Positions 19,212-28,395 of a DNA stretch of 64,000 bases are shown here, one piece after another. The notes beneath the pieces are model-generated. The model ran no database searches and was not told the origin of the DNA. It saw only the letters and a program-made list of their open reading frames with translations. Made by a program: the position numbers and the translations under genes. Position 1 is the first letter of the stretch. Every line of letters starts with the position of its first letter. This DNA is from Erythrobacter sp. KY5 (GTDB lineage Bacteria; Pseudomonadota; Alphaproteobacteria; Sphingomonadales; Sphingomonadaceae): contig NZ_CP021912.1 of NCBI RefSeq assembly GCF_003264115.1, positions 2,215,001 through 2,279,000 of the forward strand. The letters are read 5' to 3'.

Positions 19212-20422
19212 TAGCGATCACACTCCCCAAACACGACATCAATCGCGCCGAGAATGGCGGTGGCGTCAGCCAGCATGTGTCCCTTGCTCATCATATCCAT
19301 GGCTTGAAGGTGGCTGAAAGCCGTCGGGCGGATTTTGCAGCGGTACGGCTTGTTCGTGCCGTCGCTGACGAGATAGACGCCGAACTCGCCCTTGGGGCTT
19401 TCGGTCGCGACGTAGACTTCGCCCGCGGGCACGTGGAAGCCTTCGGTGTAGAGCTTGAAGTGGTGGATCAGGCTTTCCATCGACTGCTTCATCTCGCCGC
19501 GCTTGGGAGGCGAAACCTTGCCGTCGGTGCTTGCGATCGGGCCTTCGGGCATGTCACGCAGGCACTGCTTGATGATCTTGGCGCTCTCGCGAACTTCCTG
19601 CACGCGCACCATGAAACGGTCATAGCAATCCGAATTCGTGCCGACCGGAATGTCGAATTCCATGCGGTCATAGACGTCGTAAGGCTGCGACTTGCGCAGG
19701 TCCCACGGAATGCCCGCAGCACGGATCATCGGGCCGGAAAAGCCCCACGCGACCGCGTCATCACGGCTTACGACGGCGATATCGACGTTGCGCTGCTTGA
19801 AGATGCGGTTGTCCATGACGAGGCTCATCGCGTCGTCGAAGAGCTGGAAGAAACGGTTATCAAGCCAGTCGCCAATGTCGACCAGCAGCTTCTCCGGCAC
19901 ATCCTGATGAACGCCGCCGGGACGGAACCAGGCAGAGTGCATGCGTGCGCCCGATGCGCGTTCAAAGAAGTTGAGGCAATCTTCGCGCAGTTCGAACACC
20001 CACAGGTTCGGCGTCATTGCACCCACGTCCATGACGTGCGCGCCGATGTTGAGCATGTGGTTGCAGATGCGGGTCAGCTCGGCGAACAGCACGCGAAGGT
20101 ACTGCGCACGCTCTGGCACCTCGAGGTTCAGCAGCTTCTCGATCGCGAGCACGTAGGAGTGCTCCTGACACAGCGGCGAACAATAATCGAGCCTGTCGAA
20201 ATAGGGCAGCGCCTGAAGATAGGTCTTCTGCTCGATCAGCTTCTCGGTACCGCGGTGGAGCAGGCCGACATGCGGATCGACACGCTCGATAACTTCGCCG
20301 TCAAGTTCCATCACCATGCGCAAGACGCCGTGCGCCGCAGGGTGCTGCGGGCCGAAGTTCAACGTGTAGTTGGTGATGACTTCGCCGTCGGTTGTCGGCG
20401 ATTCTTCGATCTGGACGCTCAT
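19211..20422 (-). CDS. nuoD: NADH-quinone oxidoreductase subunit D
   Basis: The 403-residue 49-kDa-type subunit lines the quinone site together with NuoB. Signatures [22 protein letters not shown] and [17 protein letters not shown] are near the N-terminus, and [21 protein letters not shown] is near the C-terminus. It overlaps the nuoC stop by four bases and nuoE by one base. Separate nuoC and nuoD genes are usual in alphaproteobacteria, whereas enterics have a fused nuoCD. Confidence 0.98.
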   Translation of the reverse strand: MSVQIEESPTTDGEVITNYTLNFGPQHPAAHGVLRMVMELDGEVIERVDPHVGLLHRGTEKLIEQKTYLQALPYFDRLDYCSPLCQEHSYVLAIEKLLNLEVPERAQYLRVLFAELTRICNHMLNIGAHVMDVGAMTPNLWVFELREDCLNFFERASGARMHSAWFRPGGVHQDVPEKLLVDIGDWLDNRFFQLFDDAMSLVMDNRIFKQRNVDIAVVSRDDAVAWGFSGPMIRAAGIPWDLRKSQPYDVYDRMEFDIPVGTNSDCYDRFMVRVQEVRESAKIIKQCLRDMPEGPIASTDGKVSPPKRGEMKQSMESLIHHFKLYTEGFHVPAGEVYVATESPKGEFGVYLVSDGTNKPYRCKIRPTAFSHLQAMDMMSKGHMLADATAILGAIDVVFGECDR

Positions 20423-21198
20423 TCGTCGCCCTCCTTCACATCGTCGTCATCGCCGATCTCGACCTCGATCATGTCGGGTGGAACGGCGGCGGTGCCTTTG
20501 GCGGCGTTTTCCTCGGCCCTTGGGCCGGCACCGGTGTCGGCGGGTTTCTCGGTTACCTTGGGCTTGTCTACCTGCGGCGGGCCGTCTGCCTTCTCATCGC
20601 CGGGAAGCACGTAGTCCGACCCTTCCCATGGCGAGAGGAAGTCGAATGTGCGCATGTCCTGCGGCAGTTCGACCGGTTCGTAGACGACGCGCTTCTCGTC
20701 TTCGGAATAGCGCAGCTCGATATAGCCGGTCATCGGGAAATCCTTGCGGAAAGGATGCCCTTCGAAGCCGTAATCGGTGAGGATGCGGCGAAGGTCCGAG
20801 TTTCCGTCGAATACCACGCCATACAGGTCGAACACCTCGCGTTCGAGCCAGCCAGCGTTAGGCCATAGCGACGTTACGCTTGGCACGGGCGTCGCCTCGT
20901 CGGTCGAACACTTGACCATGATCCGGTGGTTCTTGGTCAGGCTGAGCAGCATGTAGACCACCTCGAAACGCTCATCGCGGTCCGGATAGTCGGCCCCGGC
21001 GATTTCCATCAATTGCTGGTATGCATGGTCATCGCGAAGGATACGCAGCACATCGGCGACGCTGTCGCGCTTTACCGAGAGGATGATCTCGCCGTGCTGC
21101 TCTTCAGCACGCTCAAGCCAGACGCTGACGCTTTCGCTCAGAGCATCAAGGACGCCATCGTTCGAGGCGAATTTGGGGGCGGAGTGGAGGACGGTCAT
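20419..21198 (-). CDS. nuoC: NADH-quinone oxidoreductase subunit C
   Basis: The 30-kDa-type subunit of complex I (259 residues). [21 protein letters not shown] and [12 protein letters not shown] are diagnostic. A Pro/Lys/Ala-rich tail ending in a run of acidic residues (about residues 205-259) extends beyond the family core. I use the ATG at 21198, which follows the nuoB stop directly; a TTG at 21210 would overlap nuoB. Confidence 0.96.
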   Translation of the reverse strand: MTVLHSAPKFASNDGVLDALSESVSVWLERAEEQHGEIILSVKRDSVADVLRILRDDHAYQQLMEIAGADYPDRDERFEVVYMLLSLTKNHRIMVKCSTDEATPVPSVTSLWPNAGWLEREVFDLYGVVFDGNSDLRRILTDYGFEGHPFRKDFPMTGYIELRYSEDEKRVVYEPVELPQDMRTFDFLSPWEGSDYVLPGDEKADGPPQVDKPKVTEKPADTGAGPRAEENAAKGTAAVPPDMIEVEIGDDDDVKEGDE

Positions 21199-21199
21199 A

Positions 21200-21793
21200 T
21201 TAACGCTCAATCGTCCCGGAACGGCGGATCTTCCGCTGCAGCTGCATCACACCATAAAGCAGCGCCTCGGCGGTCGGAGGGCAACCGGGCACGTAAATGT
21301 CGACCGGAACGATCCGGTCGCAGCCGCGAACGACGCTGTAGGAATAGTGGTAATAGCCACCGCCATTGGCGCACGAACCCATGCTGATCACGTATTTTGG
21401 ATCAGACATCTGGTCGTAAACCTTGCGCAAGGCCGGAGCCATCTTGTTGCACAGCGTCCCTGCGACGATCATCACGTCCGACTGACGTGGCGAGGCGCGC
21501 GGGGCGATGCCGAAACGCTCCATGTCATAACGTGGCATGTTGACGTGGATCATCTCGACCGCGCAGCATGCGAGGCCAAAGGTCATCCACCACAGCGAAC
21601 CGGTACGCGCCCACTGAAACAGGTCTTCGGTCGAAGTGACGAGGAAGCCCTTGTCATTCACCTCTGTCTGAAGCGAGCGGAAGTAATCTTCGTCAGGCTG
21701 GCGCACCTCACCCGCTTTCGCGGTTTCGAGTGCGCTCACATCCGGCAGATTGTCCGGAGGGGTGACCCCTATTGTCTGTTGGGGCGTGCTCAT
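21200..21793 (-). CDS. nuoB: NADH-quinone oxidoreductase subunit B
   Basis: A 197-residue subunit holding the terminal 4Fe-4S cluster N2. The ligands are the tandem Cys pair in [11 protein letters not shown], a Cys in [15 protein letters not shown] and one in [14 protein letters not shown]. The ATG at 21793 overlaps the nuoA stop by four bases. An upstream in-frame start at 21820 is inside nuoA and less likely. The first 40 residues are a Pro/Thr-rich extension. Confidence 0.98.
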   Translation of the reverse strand: MSTPQQTIGVTPPDNLPDVSALETAKAGEVRQPDEDYFRSLQTEVNDKGFLVTSTEDLFQWARTGSLWWMTFGLACCAVEMIHVNMPRYDMERFGIAPRASPRQSDVMIVAGTLCNKMAPALRKVYDQMSDPKYVISMGSCANGGGYYHYSYSVVRGCDRIVPVDIYVPGCPPTAEALLYGVMQLQRKIRRSGTIER

Positions 21794-22164
21794 TCCCAGT
21801 CCAGAGCTCCCTTCTTCCACTCATATGCAAGGCCGATCGCGAGGATGCCGAGGAAGGTCATCATGCCGATCCAGCCTACCCAGCCCGTTTCACCAAGGCT
21901 CACCGCCCAGGGAAACAGGAAAGCGGCTTCGAGGTCGAAGATGATAAAGCTGATCGCGACCAGATAGAACCGGACATCGAACTGGCTGCGCGCGTCTTCG
22001 AATGCGGGAAAGCCGCATTCATATTCCGACAGTTTTTCCGCGTCAGGATTGTGCGCACCGGTGAGGCGGGAAACGCCCATCGGCAGAAACACGAAAAGCA
22101 CGGAAAGCCCGAAGGCGATGAAGATGAAGAGCAGTATCGGCAGATACTGAGCGAGATCTATCAC
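21790..22164 (-). CDS. nuoA: NADH-quinone oxidoreductase subunit A
   Basis: A 124-residue membrane subunit with three hydrophobic helices. The conserved loop [20 protein letters not shown] and the segment [15 protein letters not shown] identify NuoA/ND3. The start is a GTG at 22164-22162, with no strong ribosome-binding site upstream. It is the first gene of the operon, so its promoter should lie in 22165-22293. Confidence 0.97.
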   Translation of the reverse strand: MIDLAQYLPILLFIFIAFGLSVLFVFLPMGVSRLTGAHNPDAEKLSEYECGFPAFEDARSQFDVRFYLVAISFIIFDLEAAFLFPWAVSLGETGWVGWIGMMTFLGILAIGLAYEWKKGALDWE

Positions 22165-22293
22165 AGCGATGTCCAGACGTTATTGGTCCCAATGCGCTGC
22201 CTCTAGGCGTGTCGTCACTGCCGCGCAAGGGCGCGACTCGGTCAAATCAGCACATATCTGTTGCAGAAAATCGAACTGCGGGCCTGGCCGATG
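22165..22293 (-). promoter_or_regulatory. Upstream region of the nuo operon
   Basis: The 129-base spacer separates nuoA from the 3' end of the beta-propeller gene on the same strand. On the minus strand a TTGACC hexamer lies near 22235 but has no good matching -10 box at the usual spacing, so I mark only the region. No terminator-like hairpin with a T tract is seen for the upstream gene. Confidence 0.35.
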
Positions 22294-23532
22294 TCAATCC
22301 TGACCGGCCAAAAGTGGCAAGCGGCGAATCTCGGTCGGTATTGCGGGTTTGTCCTGAACCGGTTCACCCTTGATGAAGCGGTCCCATTGGCCGGTCGCAA
22401 CGTAAACAAGCGCATTGCCAGAAATGCTCCCACCCAATGGCTCCGTCCAACCGGGATGCGCTTGCTCAAGCGTCTCGACCGCGGTGATGCTCAGCCCATC
22501 TTCCGACAGGGTCAAAGCGGTGATCCGCATGGGCGATGTGCCGTTCTGCATCGCAATGAGGCGGTCGCCATGCCGCCACAGGCCATCGACCCCGTCGAGG
22601 ATCGCCGGCACGTCCGTGCGCAGTCGCGAAACGGAGCCGTCCTCAAGGTCGATGATCGCCAGTCCATAGCGATAGTCGCTGGTGTAGAGCCGCGTGCCAT
22701 CGGCGCTGAGCGCCAGACCTTGTGGTGATCGGAAGGTTCCCGGCGCAACCAGCTCATGCATCTCGGTCGCGCCGACAGGCTTGCGATAGACCCCTCCCCC
22801 GACCGGATCGCTCGCATAAACGGTTGCATCTGGACCAATCGCGAGGTCGGACAATGCCTTTGCGCTTTCGGGCGAGGCCACGAATACCGGATTTTGAAAG
22901 TCGCCGCGCAGTCCGACAAGGCCGGTAAAGAGTTCCTCAGCGTCTTCTGAATCGTCAAGATTGGCAGACGCAGCCCAGCCCATGGAATCGTCCGGCTCTC
23001 CGACGATGCCGGACAAGTCATTGGCTCCCGGCACCGCAATCGCCGTCCACCCCGCGTCCGGAACAAAGATATGGATCGCGTTACCCGTGACCGAAGTCGC
23101 CACCATCAAAGGAGCGGTCGCTGGGGCGAAGACGCTTTCGATGAGCCCCGCCTCGGCCGGCGCGGTCGCGATCACCTCGCTTGCCTCGATGATGTCAGCC
23201 TCGGGGATGAGCAGCGCCGCCACTTCCCCGGCATTATCCTCCCCGACCAGACGCGGCAGCTGGCCGCGAGCGACTTCGCTGAAAAGGTAGCCGCGATCTT
23301 TCAGCCAGCGCAGCGTTTCCTTGAGGCCTTCGATATCCTCGGCACCGAGCTGGGCATTCAACAACCGAAGCCGCACCGAGGAACTGTCGGGAAAGGCTTC
23401 GACCAGCTGCGTCAAACCGTCGAGGTCGCTAATCTGCCCGGTCTGTGAATCGACGCTTCGCCACGCAGCGCTTTCTTGCGCGAACAGAGGCGACGCAGCC
23501 GTTAGCGCGAGTGCCGCGAGGATCGCTTTCAT
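22294..23532 (-). CDS. Exported beta-propeller-like (NHL/SMP-30-type) protein
   Basis: The 412-residue product has a clear signal peptide (hydrophobic core AILAALALTAA, cleavage after LFAQ or near it). A helical N-terminal region of about 100 residues follows. The remainder reads as repeated blade-like strands, such as LSDLAIGPDATVYASDP, PQGLALSADGTRLYTSDYRYG and DGVDGLWRHGDRLIAMQNG, in the style of SMP-30/NHL propellers. It is probably periplasmic. No catalytic set can be named confidently. It lies 11 bases downstream of the aldehyde dehydrogenase and may be cotranscribed with it. Confidence 0.75.
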   Translation of the reverse strand: MKAILAALALTAASPLFAQESAAWRSVDSQTGQISDLDGLTQLVEAFPDSSSVRLRLLNAQLGAEDIEGLKETLRWLKDRGYLFSEVARGQLPRLVGEDNAGEVAALLIPEADIIEASEVIATAPAEAGLIESVFAPATAPLMVATSVTGNAIHIFVPDAGWTAIAVPGANDLSGIVGEPDDSMGWAASANLDDSEDAEELFTGLVGLRGDFQNPVFVASPESAKALSDLAIGPDATVYASDPVGGGVYRKPVGATEMHELVAPGTFRSPQGLALSADGTRLYTSDYRYGLAIIDLEDGSVSRLRTDVPAILDGVDGLWRHGDRLIAMQNGTSPMRITALTLSEDGLSITAVETLEQAHPGWTEPLGGSISGNALVYVATGQWDRFIKGEPVQDKPAIPTEIRRLPLLAGQD

Positions 23533-23543
23533 CGGGGCAGCCC

Positions 23544-24956
23544 TTACGCGCTTTCCTTGGCCTTTCCATAAGGCGGCTTCATCTTGGCAAGCTTGGCCAC
23601 GTCAATCTTGGGCTGGTGATAGACCGCGCGCGCATGGCTGAATTCCTTGAAGCCTTCTATCGCGTGGTAGCTTCCCATGCCCGAAGGACCGATCCCGCCG
23701 AACGGCAGGTCCTCCATCGAGACATGGAAGATGACGTCATTGGTGGTCACGCCGCCTGAAACGGTGCGGGAAAGAACGCGCTCCTGCTCGTTCTTGTCTT
23801 CGCCGAAGTAGTAGAGGCCAAGCGGGCGGTCGTTGGCATTGATGTAATCCACTGCCTCATCGACCGCCTTGTAGGTCTTTACCGGCAGGACAGGGCCAAA
23901 GATTTCCTCCTGCATTACGCTCATATCGTCATTGACGCCGCGCAGGACCGTCAGTGGCATCTTGCGCTGGTTGGCGCTCGCAAAGTCCTCACCCGCCGGA
24001 TTGACTTCGATAACCTCGGCGCCCTTGTCGCGCGCGTCTTCGACCAGGCCCTGAAGCCGCTCGAAGTGGCGGTCGGAAACGATGGACGCGTAATCATCGT
24101 TTTCGAGCACGGTCGGATACATGGTCGATGCGGCGTTGGTCACGCCGGCAATCGCTTCGTCCTCGCTCTCTTCGGGCACATACATGTAATCGGGCGCGAG
24201 GCAGATCTGCCCGGCATTCATCATCTTGCCCAGCGCGATGCGCTCACCCGCTTTCGCGAAATCAGCGCTGCGACCAAGCACCACGGGGGACTTACCACCA
24301 AGCTCAAGCGTGACGGGCACGAGGTTTTCGGCGGCGGCCTGCATCACCCGTCGCCCGGTCGCAGTCGAGCCGGTGAAAATCAGGTGGTCGAACGGCAGCG
24401 ACGAGAATGCGGCGGCAACTTCCGGCCCGCCGGTGACGACGACGCATTCGTCCGGAGTGAAGTACTCTTCGACCAGTTCAGCCATCAGCAGCGATGTGCG
24501 CTCGGTAAATTCGCTTGGCTTGATCATGGCGCGGTTGCCGGCAGCAAAGACCTGCATCAGCGGCGAGAAAGCGAGGTTCACAGGGAAATTCCACGGTGAC
24601 AGGATGCCAATGACGCCCTTGGGCTCGTAACGAACCTCTGCCTTTGCGCCCATAAGGCCGAGCGGGAACTGGACCTTGCGCTTTTCAGGCCTCGCCCATT
24701 TGTCCATGTTGGACAGCGCGTTCTTGCCCGCTCCAATCGTGCCATCGATATCTGTAATCATGGATTGGTGCATCGCGCGATTGCCGAAATCCGCGCTCAT
24801 CGCTTTGCAGAGGTTTTCGCCATGATCCTTGAGCAGAGCCATTGCGCGCCGAATGCGATTCTTGCGCATCTTCATGCTTTCCGGACGCGATGCGGTGAAG
24901 GCGCTGCGCTGCAATTCGAGCAGACGTTCAAGTTCTTCGCGTTTGTCGTCGGCCAT
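23544..24956 (-). CDS. Coniferyl-aldehyde-dehydrogenase-type NAD(P)+ aldehyde dehydrogenase
   Basis: A 470-residue class 3-like aldehyde dehydrogenase that oxidises an aldehyde to the acid. It has the NAD-binding segment ILSPWNFPVNLAF, FTGSTATGRRVM, the general-base Glu in VTLELGGKSPVV, and the catalytic Cys in NAGQICLAPDYMYVP. FHVSMEDLPFGGIGPSGMG near the C-terminus is typical of the coniferyl aldehyde dehydrogenase (CalB) group. The natural substrate is not known from sequence. The ATG at 24956 is preceded by GGAGAGAGAGACC and is favoured over a longer reading frame starting at 25052. Confidence 0.88.
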   Translation of the reverse strand: MADDKREELERLLELQRSAFTASRPESMKMRKNRIRRAMALLKDHGENLCKAMSADFGNRAMHQSMITDIDGTIGAGKNALSNMDKWARPEKRKVQFPLGLMGAKAEVRYEPKGVIGILSPWNFPVNLAFSPLMQVFAAGNRAMIKPSEFTERTSLLMAELVEEYFTPDECVVVTGGPEVAAAFSSLPFDHLIFTGSTATGRRVMQAAAENLVPVTLELGGKSPVVLGRSADFAKAGERIALGKMMNAGQICLAPDYMYVPEESEDEAIAGVTNAASTMYPTVLENDDYASIVSDRHFERLQGLVEDARDKGAEVIEVNPAGEDFASANQRKMPLTVLRGVNDDMSVMQEEIFGPVLPVKTYKAVDEAVDYINANDRPLGLYYFGEDKNEQERVLSRTVSGGVTTNDVIFHVSMEDLPFGGIGPSGMGSYHAIEGFKEFSHARAVYHQPKIDVAKLAKMKPPYGKAKESA

Positions 24957-24981
24957 TTTGGTCTCTCTCTCCGGCACAATT

Positions 24982-25072
24982 GGTTTCGCTTTGCCACGCT
25001 TTGTGAGCGAAACCGCGAGCGCTCGCAAGCTAATACCAATTGCCGATGGCAAAGCTGATCACGCGTTGCCAT
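24982..25072. promoter_or_regulatory. Palindrome cluster in the aldehyde dehydrogenase / thiolase divergent promoter
   Basis: This spacer between two divergent genes (24957-25134) holds several inverted repeats. GGTTTCGCT at 24982-24990 pairs with AGCGAAACC at 25006-25014. The perfect 12-base palindrome GCGAGCGCTCGC lies at 25015-25026. TTGCC-GAT-GGCAA spans 25040-25052, and another TTGCCAT lies at 25066-25072. They may be operators for a regulator controlling both genes; no regulator gene is adjacent. Confidence 0.5.
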
Positions 25073-25134
25073 GAGACTGGCACGACACTAAGTCGGGAGC
25101 CAAATCTCCCCCTCGTTTCTCAAGGAAGTGCATC

Positions 25135-26331
25135 ATGGCCCAGTTTTCCGCCGACGATCCGATTGTCATCCTTTCCTACGCGCGCACGCCGATGGGCGGA
25201 ATGCAAGGGGCGCTTGCCGATGTGTCGGCGACTGACCTGGGTGCGACTGCCGTGAAGGCAGCGGTGGAGCGTTCGGGTGTGCCGGGCGAAAAGTTCGACC
25301 GCACCTATATGGGCTGCGTCCTTCCCGCAGGCCTTGGCCAGGCGCCCGCGCGTCAGGCGACGATCAAGGCGGGCCTTCCCGAAAGCGTGCAGGCGACCAC
25401 CGTCAACAAGGTATGCGGCAGCGGAATGCAGACCGTTATCATGGGCGCCGAAGCGCTTGCCAGCGGTACGGTCAATTACGTCGTTGCTGGCGGCATGGAG
25501 AGCATGACTAATGCGCCATACCTCCTCAAGAAGCATCGTTCGGGCGCGCGCATTGGGCATGACACGGCGTACGATCACATGTTCCTCGACGGGCTCGAAG
25601 ACGCCTACGAAGAAGGCCGCGCGATGGGCACCTTTGCTCAGGACACCGCCAACGAATACCAGCTGACCCGCGAAGAAATGGACGAGTATTCGATCACCTC
25701 GCTCAACCGCGCGAACAAGGCTATCGAGAGCGGCGCGTTTGCGGATGAAGTGGTCCCGGTGACCTTTGCGACCCGCAAGGGTGAAGTCACCGTCGACACC
25801 GACGAGCAGCCCGGCAAGGGCCGCCCCGACAAGATCCCGACGCTTCGCGCTGCCTTCGCCAAGGACGGTACGATCACGGCGGCTACGTCGAGTTCAATCT
25901 CGGATGGCGCAGCGGCTGTCGTGCTCACCCGTGAAAGCGTGGCCAAAGAAAACGGTCAGAAGCCGGTCGCCAAGGTCGTGGCGATGGCCGCTCACGCGCG
26001 CATGCCCAAAGATTTCACTGTCGCACCTGTCGGGGCGATCGAGAAGGTGCTCGACAAGGCAGGCTGGAGCGTCGACGACGTTGACCTGTGGGAAGTGAAC
26101 GAGGCCTTCGCCTGTGTCGCAATGTTCGCGATGCGCGACATCGGCATTGATCATGCCAAGATCAACGTGAACGGCGGCGCGACCGCGCTCGGCCATCCGA
26201 TCGGCGCATCGGGCACGCGCATCATCGTGACGCTGATCAACGCTCTCAAAACGCAGGGCAAGACCAGGGGTGTCGCCTCGCTGTGCATCGGCGGTGGTGA
26301 AGCGACGGCGGTGGCAGTCGAACTGGTTTGA
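25135..26331 (+). CDS. Acetyl-CoA C-acyltransferase (thiolase)
   Basis: A 398-residue thiolase that joins or cleaves acetyl-CoA units. All catalytic residues are visible: nucleophilic Cys94 in NKVCGSGMQT, His354 in GATALGHPIGASG, and Cys384 in SLCIGGGEATA. The conserved NEAFA motif (residues about 322-326) is also present. It may serve acetoacetyl-CoA formation or beta-oxidation; sequence alone does not decide. The ATG at 25135 is preceded by AAGGAAG. It diverges from the aldehyde dehydrogenase gene and converges with the SH3 gene, leaving only four bases between stops. Confidence 0.94.
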   Translation: MAQFSADDPIVILSYARTPMGGMQGALADVSATDLGATAVKAAVERSGVPGEKFDRTYMGCVLPAGLGQAPARQATIKAGLPESVQATTVNKVCGSGMQTVIMGAEALASGTVNYVVAGGMESMTNAPYLLKKHRSGARIGHDTAYDHMFLDGLEDAYEEGRAMGTFAQDTANEYQLTREEMDEYSITSLNRANKAIESGAFADEVVPVTFATRKGEVTVDTDEQPGKGRPDKIPTLRAAFAKDGTITAATSSSISDGAAAVVLTRESVAKENGQKPVAKVVAMAAHARMPKDFTVAPVGAIEKVLDKAGWSVDDVDLWEVNEAFACVAMFAMRDIGIDHAKINVNGGATALGHPIGASGTRIIVTLINALKTQGKTRGVASLCIGGGEATAVAVELV

Positions 26332-26335
26332 TGGG

Positions 26336-26836
26336 TTAAGGGGCGTCGGGCTCCATCGCGCCCACGCCCCACAGCCGCTCCATCGCGACCCAACCAATCC
26401 TGCCACCGACGTCGATTTCGCAGAAATTGTCGCGGCACTCGATGAGCTCGCCGACCACGCCGGGCTCGGCGCGCCAGCGCATCGCGGAGTTGGCGGCGGG
26501 CTCTTCGCGCAGCTCTGTGAGGCCTTCACCGATGATGAGCACGCCCAGCTTTGGATTGAGCTGACTTGCCGCCACCCAGCCCTGCGTGCCTTCATGGTCC
26601 TGTACGAGCCGCCAGCTTTCCCTCACACGCACGACTTTCACCGGGAGGCCCCTGCGCTTGTAGACCCAGTCGATCTTGTATTCCTGGCTTGGCCCCACGC
26701 GCATATTGACCTCATCGAAACGCAGCGTGGCCCAATACGGAACCTCCCGGTTCTGGGCCCGAAGCGTGTCGGCGAAGATCGCACCGGCCAAGACAAGGCA
26801 CAGGCCGAGGACGGCAAAAAATCGAAGCGCGGTCAT
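26336..26836 (-). CDS. Exported SH3-domain protein
   Basis: A 166-residue protein with an N-terminal signal peptide (LGLCLVLAGAIFADTLRAQ). Two bacterial SH3-like units follow: VNMRVGPSQEYKIDWVYKRRG with WRLVQDHEGTQGWVAASQL, and then GVVGELIECRDNFCEIDVGG with RIGWVAMERLWG. Such proteins bind cell-wall or other periplasmic ligands. It begins 88 bases from the divergent 2-hydroxyacid dehydrogenase start. Confidence 0.85.
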   Translation of the reverse strand: MTALRFFAVLGLCLVLAGAIFADTLRAQNREVPYWATLRFDEVNMRVGPSQEYKIDWVYKRRGLPVKVVRVRESWRLVQDHEGTQGWVAASQLNPKLGVLIIGEGLTELREEPAANSAMRWRAEPGVVGELIECRDNFCEIDVGGRIGWVAMERLWGVGAMEPDAP

Positions 26837-26924
26837 GGCTCCCTGATAACCTTTTCAATCCCACATCATCAAGGACCAACAGGCCGCTTGACGCTTGGCT
26901 GCGAAAGCCCGTAGCGCTTTGATC

Positions 26925-27944
26925 ATGGCTATTAGCGAGACCCCTCCCGAATTTGCCTCCGGCAAGCCGAAAGTGGTGGTTACACGCCACCTAGCCCCTA
27001 GCGTGGAAGCGCGCATGAGCGAGCTTTACGATACGGTGCTCAACACGGACGACACGCCGATGAGCCGCGAGCAGCTGATCGAGGCCATGGCGAGCTGCGA
27101 TGTGCTTGTACCGACAGTCACCGACCGGATCGATGCCGAGCTGATCGAGGGCGCTGGCGAAAACCTGCGCCTGATCGCCAATTTCGGGGCGGGAACCGAG
27201 CATATCGACCTCGCCGCAGCAGCGAAGCGCAAGATCATCGTCACCAACACGCCCGGCGTCTTTACCGACGACACCGCCGACCTCACCATGGCGGGCATTA
27301 TCGGCGTGCCGCGCCGGATTCGAGAAGGTGTCGAACTGGTGCGCAGCGGCAAGTGGACCGGTTGGGCACCGACCGGAATGCTGGGGCGCAAGATCGGCGG
27401 CAAGGTGCTTGGCATCATCGGCATGGGCCGGATCGGTCAGGCGGTCGCTCACAGGGGGCGCGCTTTCGGCCTTGAGGTGGCCTATTACAGCCGCAAGCCG
27501 CTTCCTGCGGCACTCGAACAGATGCTGGGTGTACGCCATGTTGCCAAGCTCGACGACCTCGTTGCCGAGGCCGATATCCTGACCCTGCACTGCCCGCTTA
27601 CCGATGAAACCCGCCACATGATCGATGCGCGCAGGATCGCGCTGATGAAGCCCGGGTCAAGCATCGTGAACACCGCGCGCGGGGAACTTATCGACCAGGA
27701 AGCCCTGATCGAGGCGCTGCAATCGGGGCACCTCGCGGGAGCAGGTCTCGATGTCTATCCCGACGAACCCAATGTCGACCGCCGCCTGATCAAGAACCCA
27801 AATGTGATGACCCTCCCCCATATCGGCAGCGCAACGGTCGAAGGGCGCGAGGCATCGGGCGAGAAAGTGATCGCCAATATCCGCTTCTGGGCAGATGGAC
27901 ACAGACCGCCGGATCAGGTGCTGACGGCGTTGGTGGGAAGCTAG
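26925..27944 (+). CDS. D-2-hydroxyacid dehydrogenase (glyoxylate/hydroxypyruvate reductase type)
   Basis: The 339-residue NAD(P)H-dependent enzyme has a Rossmann motif in LGIIGMGRIGQAVA (about residues 161-174). Its catalytic triad is visible as Arg in NTARGELID, Glu in DEPNVDRRL and His in TLPHIGSAT. It should reduce glyoxylate, hydroxypyruvate or a related 2-oxoacid. The ATG at 26925 is preferred over a TTG at 26895, since the extra residues are not family-like. Its stop overlaps the convergent GNAT gene by three bases. Confidence 0.9.
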   Translation: MAISETPPEFASGKPKVVVTRHLAPSVEARMSELYDTVLNTDDTPMSREQLIEAMASCDVLVPTVTDRIDAELIEGAGENLRLIANFGAGTEHIDLAAAAKRKIIVTNTPGVFTDDTADLTMAGIIGVPRRIREGVELVRSGKWTGWAPTGMLGRKIGGKVLGIIGMGRIGQAVAHRGRAFGLEVAYYSRKPLPAALEQMLGVRHVAKLDDLVAEADILTLHCPLTDETRHMIDARRIALMKPGSSIVNTARGELIDQEALIEALQSGHLAGAGLDVYPDEPNVDRRLIKNPNVMTLPHIGSATVEGREASGEKVIANIRFWADGHRPPDQVLTALVGS

Positions 27945-28393
27945 ATCTTCAGCGAAAAGAGCTTGTTGAATTCGCCAGGCGTGTAACCAGCGAACGACCC
28001 GCATGGCTCGAAGCCGAAGCTGCAGTAAAGCCGCGTGGCGGGTTCAAACAATTCGCCTGAACCCGTTTCGAGCTTGATCTCTGGATAATCGAGCTCGCGC
28101 GCCCGCTCGATCAGTGCTGTGAGGATCGCCTTGCCCGCGCCCGTTCCGCGAGCCTCGGGGTGAGCGCGCATCGACTTGATCTCGGCGAAACCGTCATGCT
28201 TGCGGATCGCACCGATGGCGAGAAGGCGCGCGCCGTCCCATGCGGCGTAGGCTTCCATGTCGGGCGTCGTCAGGCCCGAGAGGTCGAGAGCGTGGTTCGT
28301 GCCCGGCGGGGAGCCTTCGAACATTTCGCGCGTGTGCAGGTCGATCAGCGCAGCGACTTCAGGTTCGCTGAGGTCGGTGCGCCGGATCTCCAT
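27941..28393 (-). CDS. GNAT family N-acetyltransferase
   Basis: A 150-residue acetyltransferase. The acetyl-CoA-binding motif is EARGTGAGKAILTALIERA (about residues 84-102). IKSMRAHPEARG before it and LYCSFGFEPCGSFAGY after it fit the fold. The ATG at 28393 lies three bases after the fabI stop, so it is the fourth gene of the fabA-fabB-fabI unit. The substrate is unknown. The longer reading frame starting at 28489 overlaps fabI and is rejected. Confidence 0.88.
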   Translation of the reverse strand: MEIRRTDLSEPEVAALIDLHTREMFEGSPPGTNHALDLSGLTTPDMEAYAAWDGARLLAIGAIRKHDGFAEIKSMRAHPEARGTGAGKAILTALIERARELDYPEIKLETGSGELFEPATRLYCSFGFEPCGSFAGYTPGEFNKLFSLKI

Positions 28394-28395
28394 CG

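Noticed and set aside
19190..20614. 474-codon open frame on the plus strand
   Set aside because: Opposite nuoD, which is unambiguous; composition of the frame is that of an antisense frame.
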